From: Mycolicibacterium gilvum
GTDB lineage: Bacteria; Actinomycetota; Actinomycetes; Mycobacteriales; Mycobacteriaceae
Assembly (NCBI RefSeq): GCF_900454025.1
Contig: NZ_UGQM01000001.1
Location: forward strand, 1,922,001 to 1,986,000
Length of the DNA: 64,000 nucleotides
Direction of reading: 5' to 3'
Below are positions 45,054 to 54,422 of the stretch, one piece after another (the first letter of the stretch is position 1; each line of letters starts with the position of its first letter). The notes under the pieces were generated by a model. The model did not search any database, was not told the origin of the DNA, and worked only from the letters and a program-made list of their open reading frames with translations. Made by a program: the position numbers and the translations under genes.

Positions 45054-46550
45054 TCAGGGGGTGATCACGGTGCGGGTCACCGGCTGCGCGGCGGCCTGAC
45101 GGCTGTAGAGACCGCGCTCGAGCGCATCGAGCAGCACATCGCGGGTCTCCTGCGGGTGGATCAGGTCGTCGAACCCGAGATGGCCCGCCGAGCGGAACGA
45201 CGCGTCGACCTCGGCCTGACGCAGCTTGGCCTCGAGATCCTCGGTGGCGTTCGAGGCGCGGCTGAGCGCGGCCGCGCTCATCGCGCCCATCGTCGCGCCC
45301 GGGTAGGCGAACGTCGCGCTCTGATTGTCGAAGCCCAGCAGCGACATCACCATCGACCCGAAGCCGTAGGCCTTGCGCAACGTCACATGCAGCTTGATCG
45401 TCGAGGCCGCGGTCTGGGCGGCGAACATCCGTGCGCCGCTGCGCAGCACACCGGTCTTCTCCGACCGGCTGCCCGGCAGCATGCCGGGATTGTCGGCGAG
45501 GAACACGATCGGCAGGTGGAACGCGTCGGCGACCATGATGAAATGCGCCGCTTTGTCGGCGGCGTCGGCGTCGATCGACCCGGCGAGCACCTTCGGCTGG
45601 TTGGCCACGACCGCGACGGGATGGCCACCGAGGCGGGCGAGTGCGGTGATCATCGCCCGGCCGAACCTGGGCTGCACCTCGAACCAACCGGAATCGTCGA
45701 AGACGACGTCGAGCACATCGCTCATGTCGTACACCTGGCGGTTTCCCCGCGGCACGATGTCGAGAAGTTCCGGGGTCGCCCGGTGTCCCGTCCCCTCGCC
45801 CGGCGGCGTCGACGACGGATACGACCATGCGCTGGAGGGGAAGAAGGACAAGTAGCGGCGGATGTCGTCGAGAACGGCGGCATCGTCGGCGCCGAGGTTG
45901 TGGATGACGCCGCTGGCCAACGCGACCGACGGGCCGCCGAGGTCTTCCTTCGAAATGTCCTCGCCGGTGGACTCTTTGACGACCGGCGGACCCGCGGTGA
46001 AGATGGCGCCCTGGCCGGTCATGATCGTCCAGTCGCAGACCGGTGCGACGAGCGCGCCGTGGCCCGCAGACGGGCCGAACAGCCCGCCGACCGTCGGCAC
46101 CTTGCCCGAGCACTGTGCCTGCGCGAGCAGATCGGTGGGGGTGCGTCCGTAATGTTCGCCGCTGGGCCGGAACCCCGCGCCCTCCAGGAGCATGACCATC
46201 GGGACGCGATCGCGCAGCGCCAGCTCGGCGAGCCGGTAGCGCTTGGCATTGCCGCCGGGCCCGATGCTGCCGGCCAACGTGGTGAAGTCCTCGGCACCCA
46301 CCATCACCGGCCGGCCGTCGATCAGTGCGGCGCCGGTGATGATGCCGTCGGCGGCGATGTCGCCTCCGACCAGCGTGCCGAACTCGCGGAAGGAGCCCTT
46401 GTCCACCAGATGCTGGATGCGGCCGCGCGCGTCGAGTTTGCCCTTGCCGTGGTGTCTGGCCAGCCGCTCGTCGCCGCCCATCGCGCGCGAATGGTCGCGG
46501 CGGCGTGACAACTCGTCGAGCGTCTCCGCCCAGTCCTCGGCTTTGGCCAT
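45054..46550 (-). CDS. Acyl-CoA carboxylase beta (carboxyltransferase) subunit homolog
   Basis: 498 residues. Carboxyltransferase domain: KLDARGRIQHLVDKGSFREF, MVMLLEGAGFRPSGEH, GAIFTAGPPVVKESTGEDIS, the SAWSYPSSTP linker, then ANQPKVLAGSIDADAADKAA, FLADNPGMLPGSRSEKTGVL and FAYPGATMGAMSAAALSRA. It would transfer carboxylate from biotin to an acyl-CoA, or in reverse decarboxylate. There is no biotin-carboxylase/BCCP alpha subunit in the window, so it must use one encoded elsewhere. It is divergent from an LLM gene and shares a 21-bp operator copy 48 bp upstream of its ATG. Confidence 0.92.
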   Translation of the reverse strand: MAKAEDWAETLDELSRRRDHSRAMGGDERLARHHGKGKLDARGRIQHLVDKGSFREFGTLVGGDIAADGIITGAALIDGRPVMVGAEDFTTLAGSIGPGGNAKRYRLAELALRDRVPMVMLLEGAGFRPSGEHYGRTPTDLLAQAQCSGKVPTVGGLFGPSAGHGALVAPVCDWTIMTGQGAIFTAGPPVVKESTGEDISKEDLGGPSVALASGVIHNLGADDAAVLDDIRRYLSFFPSSAWSYPSSTPPGEGTGHRATPELLDIVPRGNRQVYDMSDVLDVVFDDSGWFEVQPRFGRAMITALARLGGHPVAVVANQPKVLAGSIDADAADKAAHFIMVADAFHLPIVFLADNPGMLPGSRSEKTGVLRSGARMFAAQTAASTIKLHVTLRKAYGFGSMVMSLLGFDNQSATFAYPGATMGAMSAAALSRASNATEDLEAKLRQAEVDASFRSAGHLGFDDLIHPQETRDVLLDALERGLYSRQAAAQPVTRTVITP

Positions 46551-46598
46551 GCGCAGGCTCCTGTTCTCGGTGACGCGCGGCGATCCGCAACGTTGACC

Positions 46599-46619
46599 TT
46601 ACTGAATTGCTTACTGTAG
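46599..46619. promoter_or_regulatory. Copy of the shared 21-bp operator (carboxyltransferase/LLM divergent promoter)
   Basis: TTACTGA-N7-ACTGTAG, with one or two deviations per arm; a further half-site TTACTGT overlaps at 46611. It lies 35 bp from the LLM start at 46655 and 48 bp from the carboxyltransferase start. Confidence 0.45.
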
Positions 46620-46654
46620 CTTCATTCAACATGGGTGCGGGAGGTGGCCTCAAG

Positions 46655-47668
46655 GTGGACGCCGCCGTCGTGAGCCAACTTTCCCACGTTCCGGCCGCCG
46701 CGAGAACCCTGGAACAGCGGGGATACGACGGCTGCTGGACGGCCGAGATCAACCACGACCCGTTCCTTCCGTTGACACTGGCCGCCGAGCACACCGAGCG
46801 GATGGAGCTCGGCACCAGCATCGCGGTGGCGTTCGCGCGTAACCCGATGTCGGTCGCGCAGATCGGCTGGGACCTGCAGGACTACTCCGAAGGTCGGCTG
46901 CTGCTCGGGCTGGGATCACAGATCAAGCCACACATCGAGAAGCGCTTCAGCATGCCCTGGGGGAGGCCCGTGGCGCGGATGCGCGAGTTCGTGCAGGCTC
47001 TGCACGAGATCTGGGCGTGCTGGCGAGACGGCACGAGGCTGAACTTCGAGGGCGAGTTCTACACCCACACGCTGATGACGCCGATGTTCGTGCCCCAGCA
47101 GCACGCCTACGCCGACCCGAAAGTGTTCGTGGCGGCCGTCGGCGACCGGATGACCGAGATGTGCGGCGAGGTCGCCGACGGGCTGCTCGCACATGCGTTC
47201 TCGACACAGCGCTACGTCCGCGAGGTCACGATCCCGACGCTGGAGCGCGGCATCGCGCGGGCGGGGCGCACGCGCGCCGACGTGGTGGTGTCGAGCCCGC
47301 TGTTCGTGGTGACGGGCCACGACGAGCAGGAGCTGGCGGCCAACGCCGTGGCGACCCGCAAGCAGATCGCGTTCTACGCGTCCACCCCCGCGTACCGCGG
47401 AGTGCTCGAACTGCACGGTTGGGGTGACCTGCAGACCGACCTGCACCGGCTGTCCCGTGCGGGCGAATGGGACACCATGGGTGCGCTGATCGACGACACC
47501 ATGCTGGCGGAGTTCGCCGTCGTCGCACCCGTCGACGAACTGGTGCACACGATCCGGGCCCGCTGCGACGGCCTGATCGACCGTGTCCTGGTGGGCTTTC
47601 CACCGTCCATCGACGAGGCGACGGTCGTCGGTCTCGTCTCGGAACTGCAAGCTGAGGAGACGTCATGA
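46655..47668 (+). CDS. LLM-class F420-dependent oxidoreductase (MSMEG_2256-like)
   Basis: 337 residues. LLM barrel: LEQRGYDGCWTAEINHDPFL, MELGTSIAVAFARNPMSVAQ, WDLQDYSEGRLLLGLGSQIK, and EMCGEVADGLLAHAF. The GTG at 46655 is chosen because GGGAGGT lies 9 bases upstream and earlier in-frame starts (TTG 46607, ATG 46631) sit in or next to the operator. Probably reduces or dehydrogenates a catabolic intermediate with F420. Coupled to the downstream P450 by ATGA overlap. Confidence 0.9.
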   Translation: MDAAVVSQLSHVPAAARTLEQRGYDGCWTAEINHDPFLPLTLAAEHTERMELGTSIAVAFARNPMSVAQIGWDLQDYSEGRLLLGLGSQIKPHIEKRFSMPWGRPVARMREFVQALHEIWACWRDGTRLNFEGEFYTHTLMTPMFVPQQHAYADPKVFVAAVGDRMTEMCGEVADGLLAHAFSTQRYVREVTIPTLERGIARAGRTRADVVVSSPLFVVTGHDEQELAANAVATRKQIAFYASTPAYRGVLELHGWGDLQTDLHRLSRAGEWDTMGALIDDTMLAEFAVVAPVDELVHTIRARCDGLIDRVLVGFPPSIDEATVVGLVSELQAEETS

Positions 47669-48903
47669 GCGTTCGAGTTGCCGACGAGGCCGGCAAGGTC
47701 TTCGCCGACCCGACGGCCTACGCCGATGAGCAGAGACTGCACGCGGCCATGACCCATTTACGGGCCAACGCGCCCGTGTCGTGGGTGGACGTGGAGGGCT
47801 ACAACCCGTTCTGGGCGATCACCAAGCACGCCGACATCATGGCCATCGAACGCGACAACACCGTGTTCACCAACTCTCCGCGGCCCGTGCTGACCACGGC
47901 AGAGGGCGACGCTCAGCACGCCAGCATGGGTGTGAGCACGCTGATCCACATGGACGATCCGCAGCATCGCAAGGTGAGGGCGATCGGCGCCGACTGGTTC
48001 CGGCCGAAGGCGATGCGCGCGTTGAAGGTTCGCGTCGACGAGCTGGCCAAGACCTTCGTCGACCAGATGTACGACCGCGGCGGCGAGTGCGACTTCGTCC
48101 AGGAGGTCGCCGTGAACTTCCCGCTGTACGTGATCATGTCGCTTCTCGGCATCCCCGAATCCGACTTCGGACGGATGCTGACCTACACCCAGGAGTTGTT
48201 CGGCAGCGACGACGCCGAACTGCAGCGCGGTACGACCATGGAGGAGCGCGGGCTCGCGCTGTTCGACATGTTCACCTACTTCAACGAGCTCACCGCGTCG
48301 AGGCGGGCGCAACCCACCGAGGACCTCGCGTCGGCCATCGCCAACGCGCGCATCGACGGCGAACCGCTCTCTGACATCGACACGGTGTCCTATTACCTGA
48401 TCGTCGCGACCGCCGGGCACGACACCACCAGTGCCACGATCTCGGGCGGGCTGCAGGCCCTGATCGAGAACCCCGATCAGTTGGCGCGTCTGCAGCAAGC
48501 CCCGGAGCTGCTGCCGCTGGCGGTGGAGGAGATGATCCGCTGGGTCACCCCGGTCAAGGAGTTCATGCGAACCGCCCAGCAGGACACCGAAGTTCGCGGT
48601 GTGCCGATCGCAGCGGGGGAGTCGGTGCTGCTGTCCTACCCCTCGGGCAACCGTGACGAAGACGTCTTCACCGACCCGTTCCGCTTCGACATCGGGCGTG
48701 ACCCCAACAAGCACGTCGCTTTCGGCTACGGCGTGCACTTCTGCCTCGGCGCGGCGCTGGCCCGGATGGAGATCAACAGCTTCTTCTCCGAGTTGCTGCC
48801 GCGGCTGACGTCGGTCGAGCTGGCCGGCCGTCCGGAGCACATCGCGACGATCTTCGTCGGCGGGCTCAAGCACCTGCCGATCCGCTACTCCCTGACGCGC
48901 TGA
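47665..48903 (+). CDS. Cytochrome P450
   Basis: 412 residues. Heme ligand Cys360 in AFGYGVHFCLGAALAR, I-helix VATAGHDTTSATISGG with the full acid-alcohol pair, ExxR in VEEMIRWVTPVKEFMRTA, and the C-terminal GGLKHLPIRY. The sequence resembles P450s of the alicyclic/terpene- and sterol-hydroxylating clade (linalool hydroxylase and CYP125/142-like ends), but a family number is not given. Coupled to the LLM gene upstream; a family A palindrome follows at the convergent amidohydrolase gene. Confidence 0.94.
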   Translation: MSVRVADEAGKVFADPTAYADEQRLHAAMTHLRANAPVSWVDVEGYNPFWAITKHADIMAIERDNTVFTNSPRPVLTTAEGDAQHASMGVSTLIHMDDPQHRKVRAIGADWFRPKAMRALKVRVDELAKTFVDQMYDRGGECDFVQEVAVNFPLYVIMSLLGIPESDFGRMLTYTQELFGSDDAELQRGTTMEERGLALFDMFTYFNELTASRRAQPTEDLASAIANARIDGEPLSDIDTVSYYLIVATAGHDTTSATISGGLQALIENPDQLARLQQAPELLPLAVEEMIRWVTPVKEFMRTAQQDTEVRGVPIAAGESVLLSYPSGNRDEDVFTDPFRFDIGRDPNKHVAFGYGVHFCLGAALARMEINSFFSELLPRLTSVELAGRPEHIATIFVGGLKHLPIRYSLTR

Positions 48904-48907
48904 CGCT

Positions 48908-48970
48908 CGCCGAAATTGCATTCCAGCAGAGGAAGTGCGAGTAAGCGCCTGCTGGAACGCACGTTCGGCG
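48908..48970. repeat. Intergenic palindrome family A, copy 4
   Basis: Arms 48908-48929 and 48949-48970 (19 of 22 pair, the most diverged intact copy), loop 19 nt in the orientation of copy 1. It lies between convergent P450 and amidohydrolase genes. Confidence 0.83.
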
Positions 48971-48978
48971 GGGGAGGG

Positions 48979-50280
48979 TCAGGCGCCTGAGTTGCCCCGG
49001 GCTGCGGCGTTCAGAGCATCGAAATGCCCTGCGCCGCCGCCGCGTTCACCCTCCTTGTGGTGTGAGAGCGCCTGGATGGAGACGTCGTGGCCTTCGGCGG
49101 CCTTGCGCAGCGCGCCGACGGTGGCCTGCTCTTTCGGGATATGGGTGAACGGATCCCAGTGGTACCACCGCATCGCGTTCTCGTAGGTCATCTTGTTGAT
49201 CTCGACGTCGGTGACGTTGTTGGCCTTGAGGACCTCGTCGAGTTGCTCAGGTGCCTCCGGCCACATCGAGTCGCTGTGCGGGTAGTCGGCCTCCCAGCAG
49301 ATGTTGTCGATGCCGATCTCGTTGCGTAGCGCGACACCCACCGGGTCAGAGATGAAACACGTCAGGAAGTGGTCCCGGAACACCTCGCTGGGCAGCTTGT
49401 TCCCGAAGTCCTGACCCGTCCACGTCGAGTGCATCTCGTAGGTGCGGTCGGCGCGTTCCAGGAAGTACGGGATCCACCCGGTGCCACCCTCGGACAAGGC
49501 GATCTTGAGATCGGGATACTTCTTGATCGGCTTGGACCACAACAGATCTGCAGCGGCCTGCACGATGTTCATCGGCTGCAGTGTGATCATGACATCCATC
49601 GGTGCGTCCGGTGCCGTGATCGCCAACCGGCCCGAGGACCCGATGTGGACGTTCATGACCGTGTCGGTGTCGACGAGTGCTTCCCACACGGGAGTCCAGT
49701 AGTCGTCATGGAAGCTGGGATACCCCATCGCCGCGGGGTTCTCGGAGAAGGTCAGGGCGTGCACACCGCGCGCGGCGTTGCGGCGGATCTCCTTGGCGCA
49801 CGCCTCGGCATCCCAGATCACCGGAAGCGTCATCGGGATGAACCGCGCAGGGTAGGCGCCGCACCACTCCTCGACGTGCCAGTCGTTGTAGGCCTGCAGC
49901 AGGGCCAGCGAGAACTCCGGATCCTCGGTCGCGAACAACCGGCCCGCGAAACCCGGGAACGACGGGAAGCAGACAGAGCCGAGGATGCCGCCGGCGTTCA
50001 TGTCCTTGACGCGCTCGTCGACCTTCCAGCATCCCGGCCGGATCTCGTCGAGGCCCTGGGGTTCCAGCCCGTACTCCTCTTTCGGGCGGCCCGCGACCGC
50101 GTTGAGCGCGACGTTGGGGATCACGACGTCACGGAATTGCCAGGTGTCCGAACCGTCTTCGTTGTGCACCAGCCGCGGCGCCTCATCGAGGTACTTCTTC
50201 GGCAGATGGTTTTTGAACATGTCCGGGGGCTCGACCACATGGTCGTCCACGCTGATCAGAATCATGTCGTCTTTGTTCAT
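48979..50280 (-). CDS. Amidohydrolase-2 family metal-dependent hydrolase
   Basis: 433 residues. Amidohydrolase features: ILISVDDHVVEPPDMFKNHL at the N-terminus, where SVDDHVVEP gives one His of the DxHxH pair; FIPMTLPVIWDAEACAKEIR; MNVHIGSSGR; LSEGGTGWIPYFLERAD; and CWEADYPHSDSMWPEAPEQL with the conserved Asp. Third and longest amidohydrolase of the region. Possible chemistry is hydrolysis or decarboxylation of a ring-derived acid. The promoter carries an operator copy 22 bp upstream of the ATG. Confidence 0.88.
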   Translation of the reverse strand: MNKDDMILISVDDHVVEPPDMFKNHLPKKYLDEAPRLVHNEDGSDTWQFRDVVIPNVALNAVAGRPKEEYGLEPQGLDEIRPGCWKVDERVKDMNAGGILGSVCFPSFPGFAGRLFATEDPEFSLALLQAYNDWHVEEWCGAYPARFIPMTLPVIWDAEACAKEIRRNAARGVHALTFSENPAAMGYPSFHDDYWTPVWEALVDTDTVMNVHIGSSGRLAITAPDAPMDVMITLQPMNIVQAAADLLWSKPIKKYPDLKIALSEGGTGWIPYFLERADRTYEMHSTWTGQDFGNKLPSEVFRDHFLTCFISDPVGVALRNEIGIDNICWEADYPHSDSMWPEAPEQLDEVLKANNVTDVEINKMTYENAMRWYHWDPFTHIPKEQATVGALRKAAEGHDVSIQALSHHKEGERGGGAGHFDALNAAARGNSGA

Positions 50281-50302
50281 CGCCGTCCCGTTCTGTGGGT
50301 GC

Positions 50303-50323
50303 TTACCGTATGGACAACAGTTT
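50303..50323. promoter_or_regulatory. Copy of the shared 21-bp operator (upstream of amidohydrolase)
   Basis: TTACCGT-N7-ACAGTTT, one deviation per arm, with a further TTACTGT half-site at 50322. It lies in the 54-bp gap upstream of the minus-strand amidohydrolase; the other side is the 3' end of ybdD, so only the amidohydrolase promoter can be the target. Confidence 0.5.
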
Positions 50324-50334
50324 ACTGTCCGAGG

Positions 50335-50538
50335 TCAACAGCAGCGAGCTCCCGGCTCGGCGTCCGCCTGCGCGTGGCGGCGGCGCCAGTACTCGCGCTC
50401 GGTCATCGGCACCTGGTCGGCGTGGGTGCGTGCGTGATGGTCGAGGTAGCGCCGATAGTGGTTGTCGCCCATCAGCGTTTTCCAGTACCAGGAGATGTGG
50501 CCGAGGATCCTGCGGGTGTCTTCGGTAAGGCGTCCCAT
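50335..50538 (-). CDS. YbdD/YjiX-family small protein (CstA partner)
   Basis: 67 residues. The segment GDNHYRRYLDHHARTHADQV followed by PMTEREYWRRR, and the C-terminal GARCC, match E. coli YbdD (which ends GGARCC), the small protein encoded beside CstA-type pyruvate/peptide transporters and needed for their activity there. The ATG at 50538 lies inside the cstA coding region, overlapping it by 67 bases in another frame, so translation is coupled. Confidence 0.88.
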   Translation of the reverse strand: MGRLTEDTRRILGHISWYWKTLMGDNHYRRYLDHHARTHADQVPMTEREYWRRRHAQADAEPGARCC

Positions 50539-52778
50539 TGTTTCTGCACCTCCTTCTCTGCCGGCGTCATCGTCATTCCCGACGGCGCGAACATGCGTGA
50601 GGGAACCGGGTCGTCCTCGGTGAGCGGGCTGCCCTTGCCGCGGATCGCGCGCAGTGCCACGACCACTCCCGCGGCGAACACGATGATCACCAGCACCGCG
50701 AAGATGATCGACAACGTGCCCTGGATGAAGGTGTTGCGGATGACGGCGTCGAGCTGCCCGGCGTCCTTGGCGGCGCCGAACGCGGTCTGGCCGGCGTCCC
50801 GGGCGTTGCGGTACTGGAAGTGCTGGGTCCAGTAGCCGACCTTGGGATCGCCGGAGAAGATCTTCTGCCAGGACGCTGTCATCGTGACGATCAGATCCCA
50901 CAGCAGCGGAACACCCGGTATCCATGCCCATTTCAGCAATCCGCGCTTGATGATCACCACGGTGACGACGGTCAGTGCGATCGCGGCGAGCAGCTGGTTC
51001 GCGATGCCAAACAACGGGAAGAGCGTGTTGATGCCGCCGAGCGGGTCGGTGACACCCATCAGCAGGATCGATCCCCACGCCGCGACGACGATGACGCTGC
51101 AGATCCACGCACCCACCCGCCAGCTCGGGTTCCGCAGTTTCGTGAACGGACCGCCCAGGTTGCCGAGTCCGTCGGAGAGCATGAACCGCGCCACGCGGGT
51201 GCCGGCGTCGACCGTGGTGAGGATGAACAACGCCTCGAACATGATCGCGAAGTGGTACCAGAACGCCTTCAGCCCGGCCCCGCCGAACACCTGGTGCAGG
51301 ACCTCGGACATGCCGAACGCCAACGTCGGTGCGCCGCCGGTTCGCGACACGATGGACTCCTCACCGACGCTCTCGGCGGCGTCGGTGATCTCGCCGGCGG
51401 TGATCGGCGCGCCCGACAGCCCGAGCCCGTTGACGTAGTCGGCGGCGCTCTGGGCCGTGCTGCCCGTCGAAGCCGACGGCGCGTTCATCGCGAAGTACAA
51501 ATGCTGATTGAGGATCGCGGCGGTGATCAGAGCCATGATCGCGACGAACGACTCGGTCAGCATTCCGCCGTAGCCGATCAGCCGCATCTGGCTTTCCTTC
51601 TCCAGCAACTTCGGAGTGGTGCCCGACGAGATCAGCGCATGGAAGCCCGAGAGCGCGCCGCAGGCGATGGTGATGAACAGGAACGGGAACAGCGAACCCG
51701 CGAACACCGGGCCGGTGCCGCTGGCGGCGAACTGTGAGATGGCCGGTGCCTCCATGACCGGTCGGGCGATCAGGATCCCGACGGCCAGCAGCGCGATCGT
51801 TCCGACCTTCATGAACGTCGACAGGTAATCGCGCGGGGCCAGCAGGAACCACACGGGCAGCACCGACGCGGCCAGGCCGTAGATGATGATGCACCAGGAC
51901 AGGGCGACCTTCGACAGCGTGAACCACTCGACACCCCAGTCCGTTTCGGCGACCCAGCCGCCCGCGACCACCGCGAGCAGCAGCAGCGCCACGCCGATCA
52001 CCGACACCTCCGAGACCCGCCCTGGACGCAGGAATCTCAGATACAGACCCATGAAGATCGCGATCGGGATCGTCATCGCGATCGAGAAGACACCCCAGGG
52101 GCTCTCGGCCAGTGCGCCGACGACCACGAGTGCCAGCACCGCGAGCAGAATGACCATGATCACGAGCACGCCCACGATCGCCGCCACGCCGCCGACGACA
52201 CCGAGCTCGTCGCGCGCCATCTGGCCCAGGGACCGGCCCCGCCGACGGACCGAGATCGACATCACCAGGTAGTCCTGCACACAGCCGGCCACCACGGCGC
52301 CGATGATGATCCAGATCGCGCCGGGAAGATAGCCCATCTGGGTGGCCAGGACCGGCCCGACGAGGGGACCGGCGCCCGCGATGGCGGCGAAGTGGTGACC
52401 GTAGAGCACCCGCCGGTCGGTGGGCATGTAGTCGGTGCCGTTCTCGAAAACCTCTGCCGGCGTGGCGTTGTCGTCGCGCGGGCGGACGACCTTCATCTCG
52501 ATGAGCCGTGCGTAGAACCGGAAGCCGATCACGTAGGTGCAGATCGCCGCGACGACGAACCAGACAGCGTTGACCGTCTCGCCGCGGAAGAACGCGATGA
52601 TCGCCCACGCGACCGCACCGAGCACGGCCACGATCGAGAAGATGATCTTGTGTTTGACGGTGATCGGCGACCTGTCCACGATCGCCACCGGCGGCAGGTT
52701 CTTGTCGGTGCGGATGTACGTGATGTCCCCATCGGTCTCTTCGATGCGGTCCGATGATGCTGCGGTGGGTGTGGCCAC
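50472..52778 (-). CDS. cstA: Carbon starvation protein CstA-family transporter
   Basis: 768 residues, about sixteen membrane helices, including HKIIFSIVAVLGAVAWAIIA, WFVVAAICTYVIGFRFYARL and AAIVGVLVIMVILLAVLALV. CstA signatures: GHHFAAIAGAGPLVGPVLAT, ACGALSGFHALISSGTTPK and TLFPLFGIANQLLAAIALTV. It imports pyruvate and/or peptides in bacteria. The GTG at 52778 is preferred (GGAGGGAG upstream; the N-terminus ATPTAASSDRIEE resembles mycobacterial CstA as I recall it), but an in-frame ATG at 52826 is possible. It lies next to ligB, as in M. tuberculosis Rv3062-Rv3063. Confidence 0.93.
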   Translation of the reverse strand: MATPTAASSDRIEETDGDITYIRTDKNLPPVAIVDRSPITVKHKIIFSIVAVLGAVAWAIIAFFRGETVNAVWFVVAAICTYVIGFRFYARLIEMKVVRPRDDNATPAEVFENGTDYMPTDRRVLYGHHFAAIAGAGPLVGPVLATQMGYLPGAIWIIIGAVVAGCVQDYLVMSISVRRRGRSLGQMARDELGVVGGVAAIVGVLVIMVILLAVLALVVVGALAESPWGVFSIAMTIPIAIFMGLYLRFLRPGRVSEVSVIGVALLLLAVVAGGWVAETDWGVEWFTLSKVALSWCIIIYGLAASVLPVWFLLAPRDYLSTFMKVGTIALLAVGILIARPVMEAPAISQFAASGTGPVFAGSLFPFLFITIACGALSGFHALISSGTTPKLLEKESQMRLIGYGGMLTESFVAIMALITAAILNQHLYFAMNAPSASTGSTAQSAADYVNGLGLSGAPITAGEITDAAESVGEESIVSRTGGAPTLAFGMSEVLHQVFGGAGLKAFWYHFAIMFEALFILTTVDAGTRVARFMLSDGLGNLGGPFTKLRNPSWRVGAWICSVIVVAAWGSILLMGVTDPLGGINTLFPLFGIANQLLAAIALTVVTVVIIKRGLLKWAWIPGVPLLWDLIVTMTASWQKIFSGDPKVGYWTQHFQYRNARDAGQTAFGAAKDAGQLDAVIRNTFIQGTLSIIFAVLVIIVFAAGVVVALRAIRGKGSPLTEDDPVPSRMFAPSGMTMTPAEKEVQKQWDALPKTPAGSSATSPGTGKR

Positions 52779-52885
52779 GATGTCTCGGTCTCCCTCCTCG
52801 GCGACGGCGTCTGGACGTCGGTCCATGCCTTGGTCGATACTGGCACCGGACGAAGGGCACGTGTGGGGAAACTTGCCTTTGCGAT

Positions 52886-54421
52886 TCAGTTTCCGCGTTC
52901 GTAGATCTCACGCACCGTGTCGATGGTGTCGGCGTCGGTCGCGGCTTTGTCGTCGCGGTAGCGGACCACCCGCGCGAAGCGCAGGGCCATGCCGCCGGGA
53001 TACCGCGTCGAGGTCTGGAGTCCGTCGAAGGCGATCTCGACGACCTGCTCGGGTCGCACCTTCACCACGTAGTGATCGGTGGCGTCTCCGTCGGCGAGTT
53101 CGAGGAACCGCCGCGTCTGCCACGCCAGCATCTCGTCGGTCATGCCCTTGAACGTCTTACCCAGCATCACGAATCCGCCGGTCCCGGGGTCACGGGCGCC
53201 GAGGTGGATGTTGGACAGCTTGCCGGACCGCCGACCCGACCCCCACTCCACGGCCAGCACCACGAGATCGAGTGTGTGCACCGGCTTGACCTTCAGCCAT
53301 CCCGCACCACGACGGCCCGCCTCGTACGGCGCCACGGTCGATTTCGCCATCACGCCCTCGTGTCCCGCTGCCAGCGTCCTGTCGAAGAACTCCTGCGCGG
53401 CCCCGGGATCGGAGGTCACGAGGCGGTCGACCCGCTGGCTGTCGGGCGTGACCGCGTCGAGCCTCGCGATCCTCTCGTGGGCGGGCGCGTCGAGCAGATC
53501 GACACCGTCGACGTGCAGCAGATCGAAGAAGAACACCGACAGCGGGTTCGACGCGGTATCGGAGGTGCCGCCGCGGCGTCCGAACCGCGACGCGGTGACC
53601 TGGAAGCGGTGGGGGCGTCCGTCGGGCCGCAGCGCGATGGCCTCCGCGTCGGCGATCAGGTCCGTCACGGGCAGCGCGAGCGTCGCCTCGACCACCTCGG
53701 GCAGTCGCGCGGTGACGTCGTCGAGGCTGCGGGTGAAGATCGAGACGGCATCCCCCCGACGGTGGATCTGCACCCGCGCGCCGTCGAGCTTCGCCTCGAA
53801 CATCGCGGTGCCGCCCAGCCGATCGAGAGCGTCGGTGACGTCGGCCGCGGTCTGGGCGAGCATCGGCCCGACGGGCTTTCCAGCCTGCAGGGTGAACTGC
53901 GCCAGACCCGCGTCGCCGTCGGTCAGAGCGGCGGCGGCCACGGCCGGAAGATCGCCGCCGAGCATCGCGGCGCGACGAACCGTCGCGGCGGGAAGGTCCG
54001 CAGCTTTGGCCACCGCGTCGGCCATCACCCCCACGAGGGCGCCCTGCCGGAGCTCTCCGGTGAGCAGGCGCCGCAGGAATGTCTGCTCGACGTCGGTTGC
54101 CGCGGAGAAGAGATCGGCGAGAAGCTGGGCGCGTCGCGCCTGCGAGCCCCTGCCGGCGGTGGCGCCGATCTCGCCGAACCTGCGCTCGACCTCGGCGACC
54201 GTCAAGGTGGGTTCCGCGGCGGCCGCGGGAACCGACCGCAGGGATGCCCAGCCCACGCCGATCTGGCGCTGCGTCAGCTCGCCGGACAGCCAGGACACGA
54301 CGATGGCGACGTCCTCCCGGCCGGCCCGACGCAGCAGTTCGGCGATCCGGGCGATCTTCGCGAGCCGGGCCGAGGACGCGGCGACGTCGGCCGAGGCGCC
54401 GGCGACGTCTACCAGCAGCAC
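52886..54421 (-). CDS. ligB: ATP-dependent DNA ligase LigB
   Basis: 511 residues. Nucleotidyltransferase motif I is [17 protein letters not shown] with the adenylated Lys211; others are [15 protein letters not shown] (motif III), [16 protein letters not shown] (IV) and [20 protein letters not shown] (V). An N-terminal helical DNA-binding domain and a C-terminal OB domain ([19 protein letters not shown]) complete the ligase. The family is non-essential, seals nicks, and is found throughout mycobacteria. The GTG at 54421 begins one base after the stop of the sulfite-oxidase-type gene. Its 3' end faces the cstA promoter. Confidence 0.95.
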   Translation of the reverse strand: MLLVDVAGASADVAASSARLAKIARIAELLRRAGREDVAIVVSWLSGELTQRQIGVGWASLRSVPAAAAEPTLTVAEVERRFGEIGATAGRGSQARRAQLLADLFSAATDVEQTFLRRLLTGELRQGALVGVMADAVAKAADLPAATVRRAAMLGGDLPAVAAAALTDGDAGLAQFTLQAGKPVGPMLAQTAADVTDALDRLGGTAMFEAKLDGARVQIHRRGDAVSIFTRSLDDVTARLPEVVEATLALPVTDLIADAEAIALRPDGRPHRFQVTASRFGRRGGTSDTASNPLSVFFFDLLHVDGVDLLDAPAHERIARLDAVTPDSQRVDRLVTSDPGAAQEFFDRTLAAGHEGVMAKSTVAPYEAGRRGAGWLKVKPVHTLDLVVLAVEWGSGRRSGKLSNIHLGARDPGTGGFVMLGKTFKGMTDEMLAWQTRRFLELADGDATDHYVVKVRPEQVVEIAFDGLQTSTRYPGGMALRFARVVRYRDDKAATDADTIDTVREIYERGN

Positions 54422-54422
54422 G

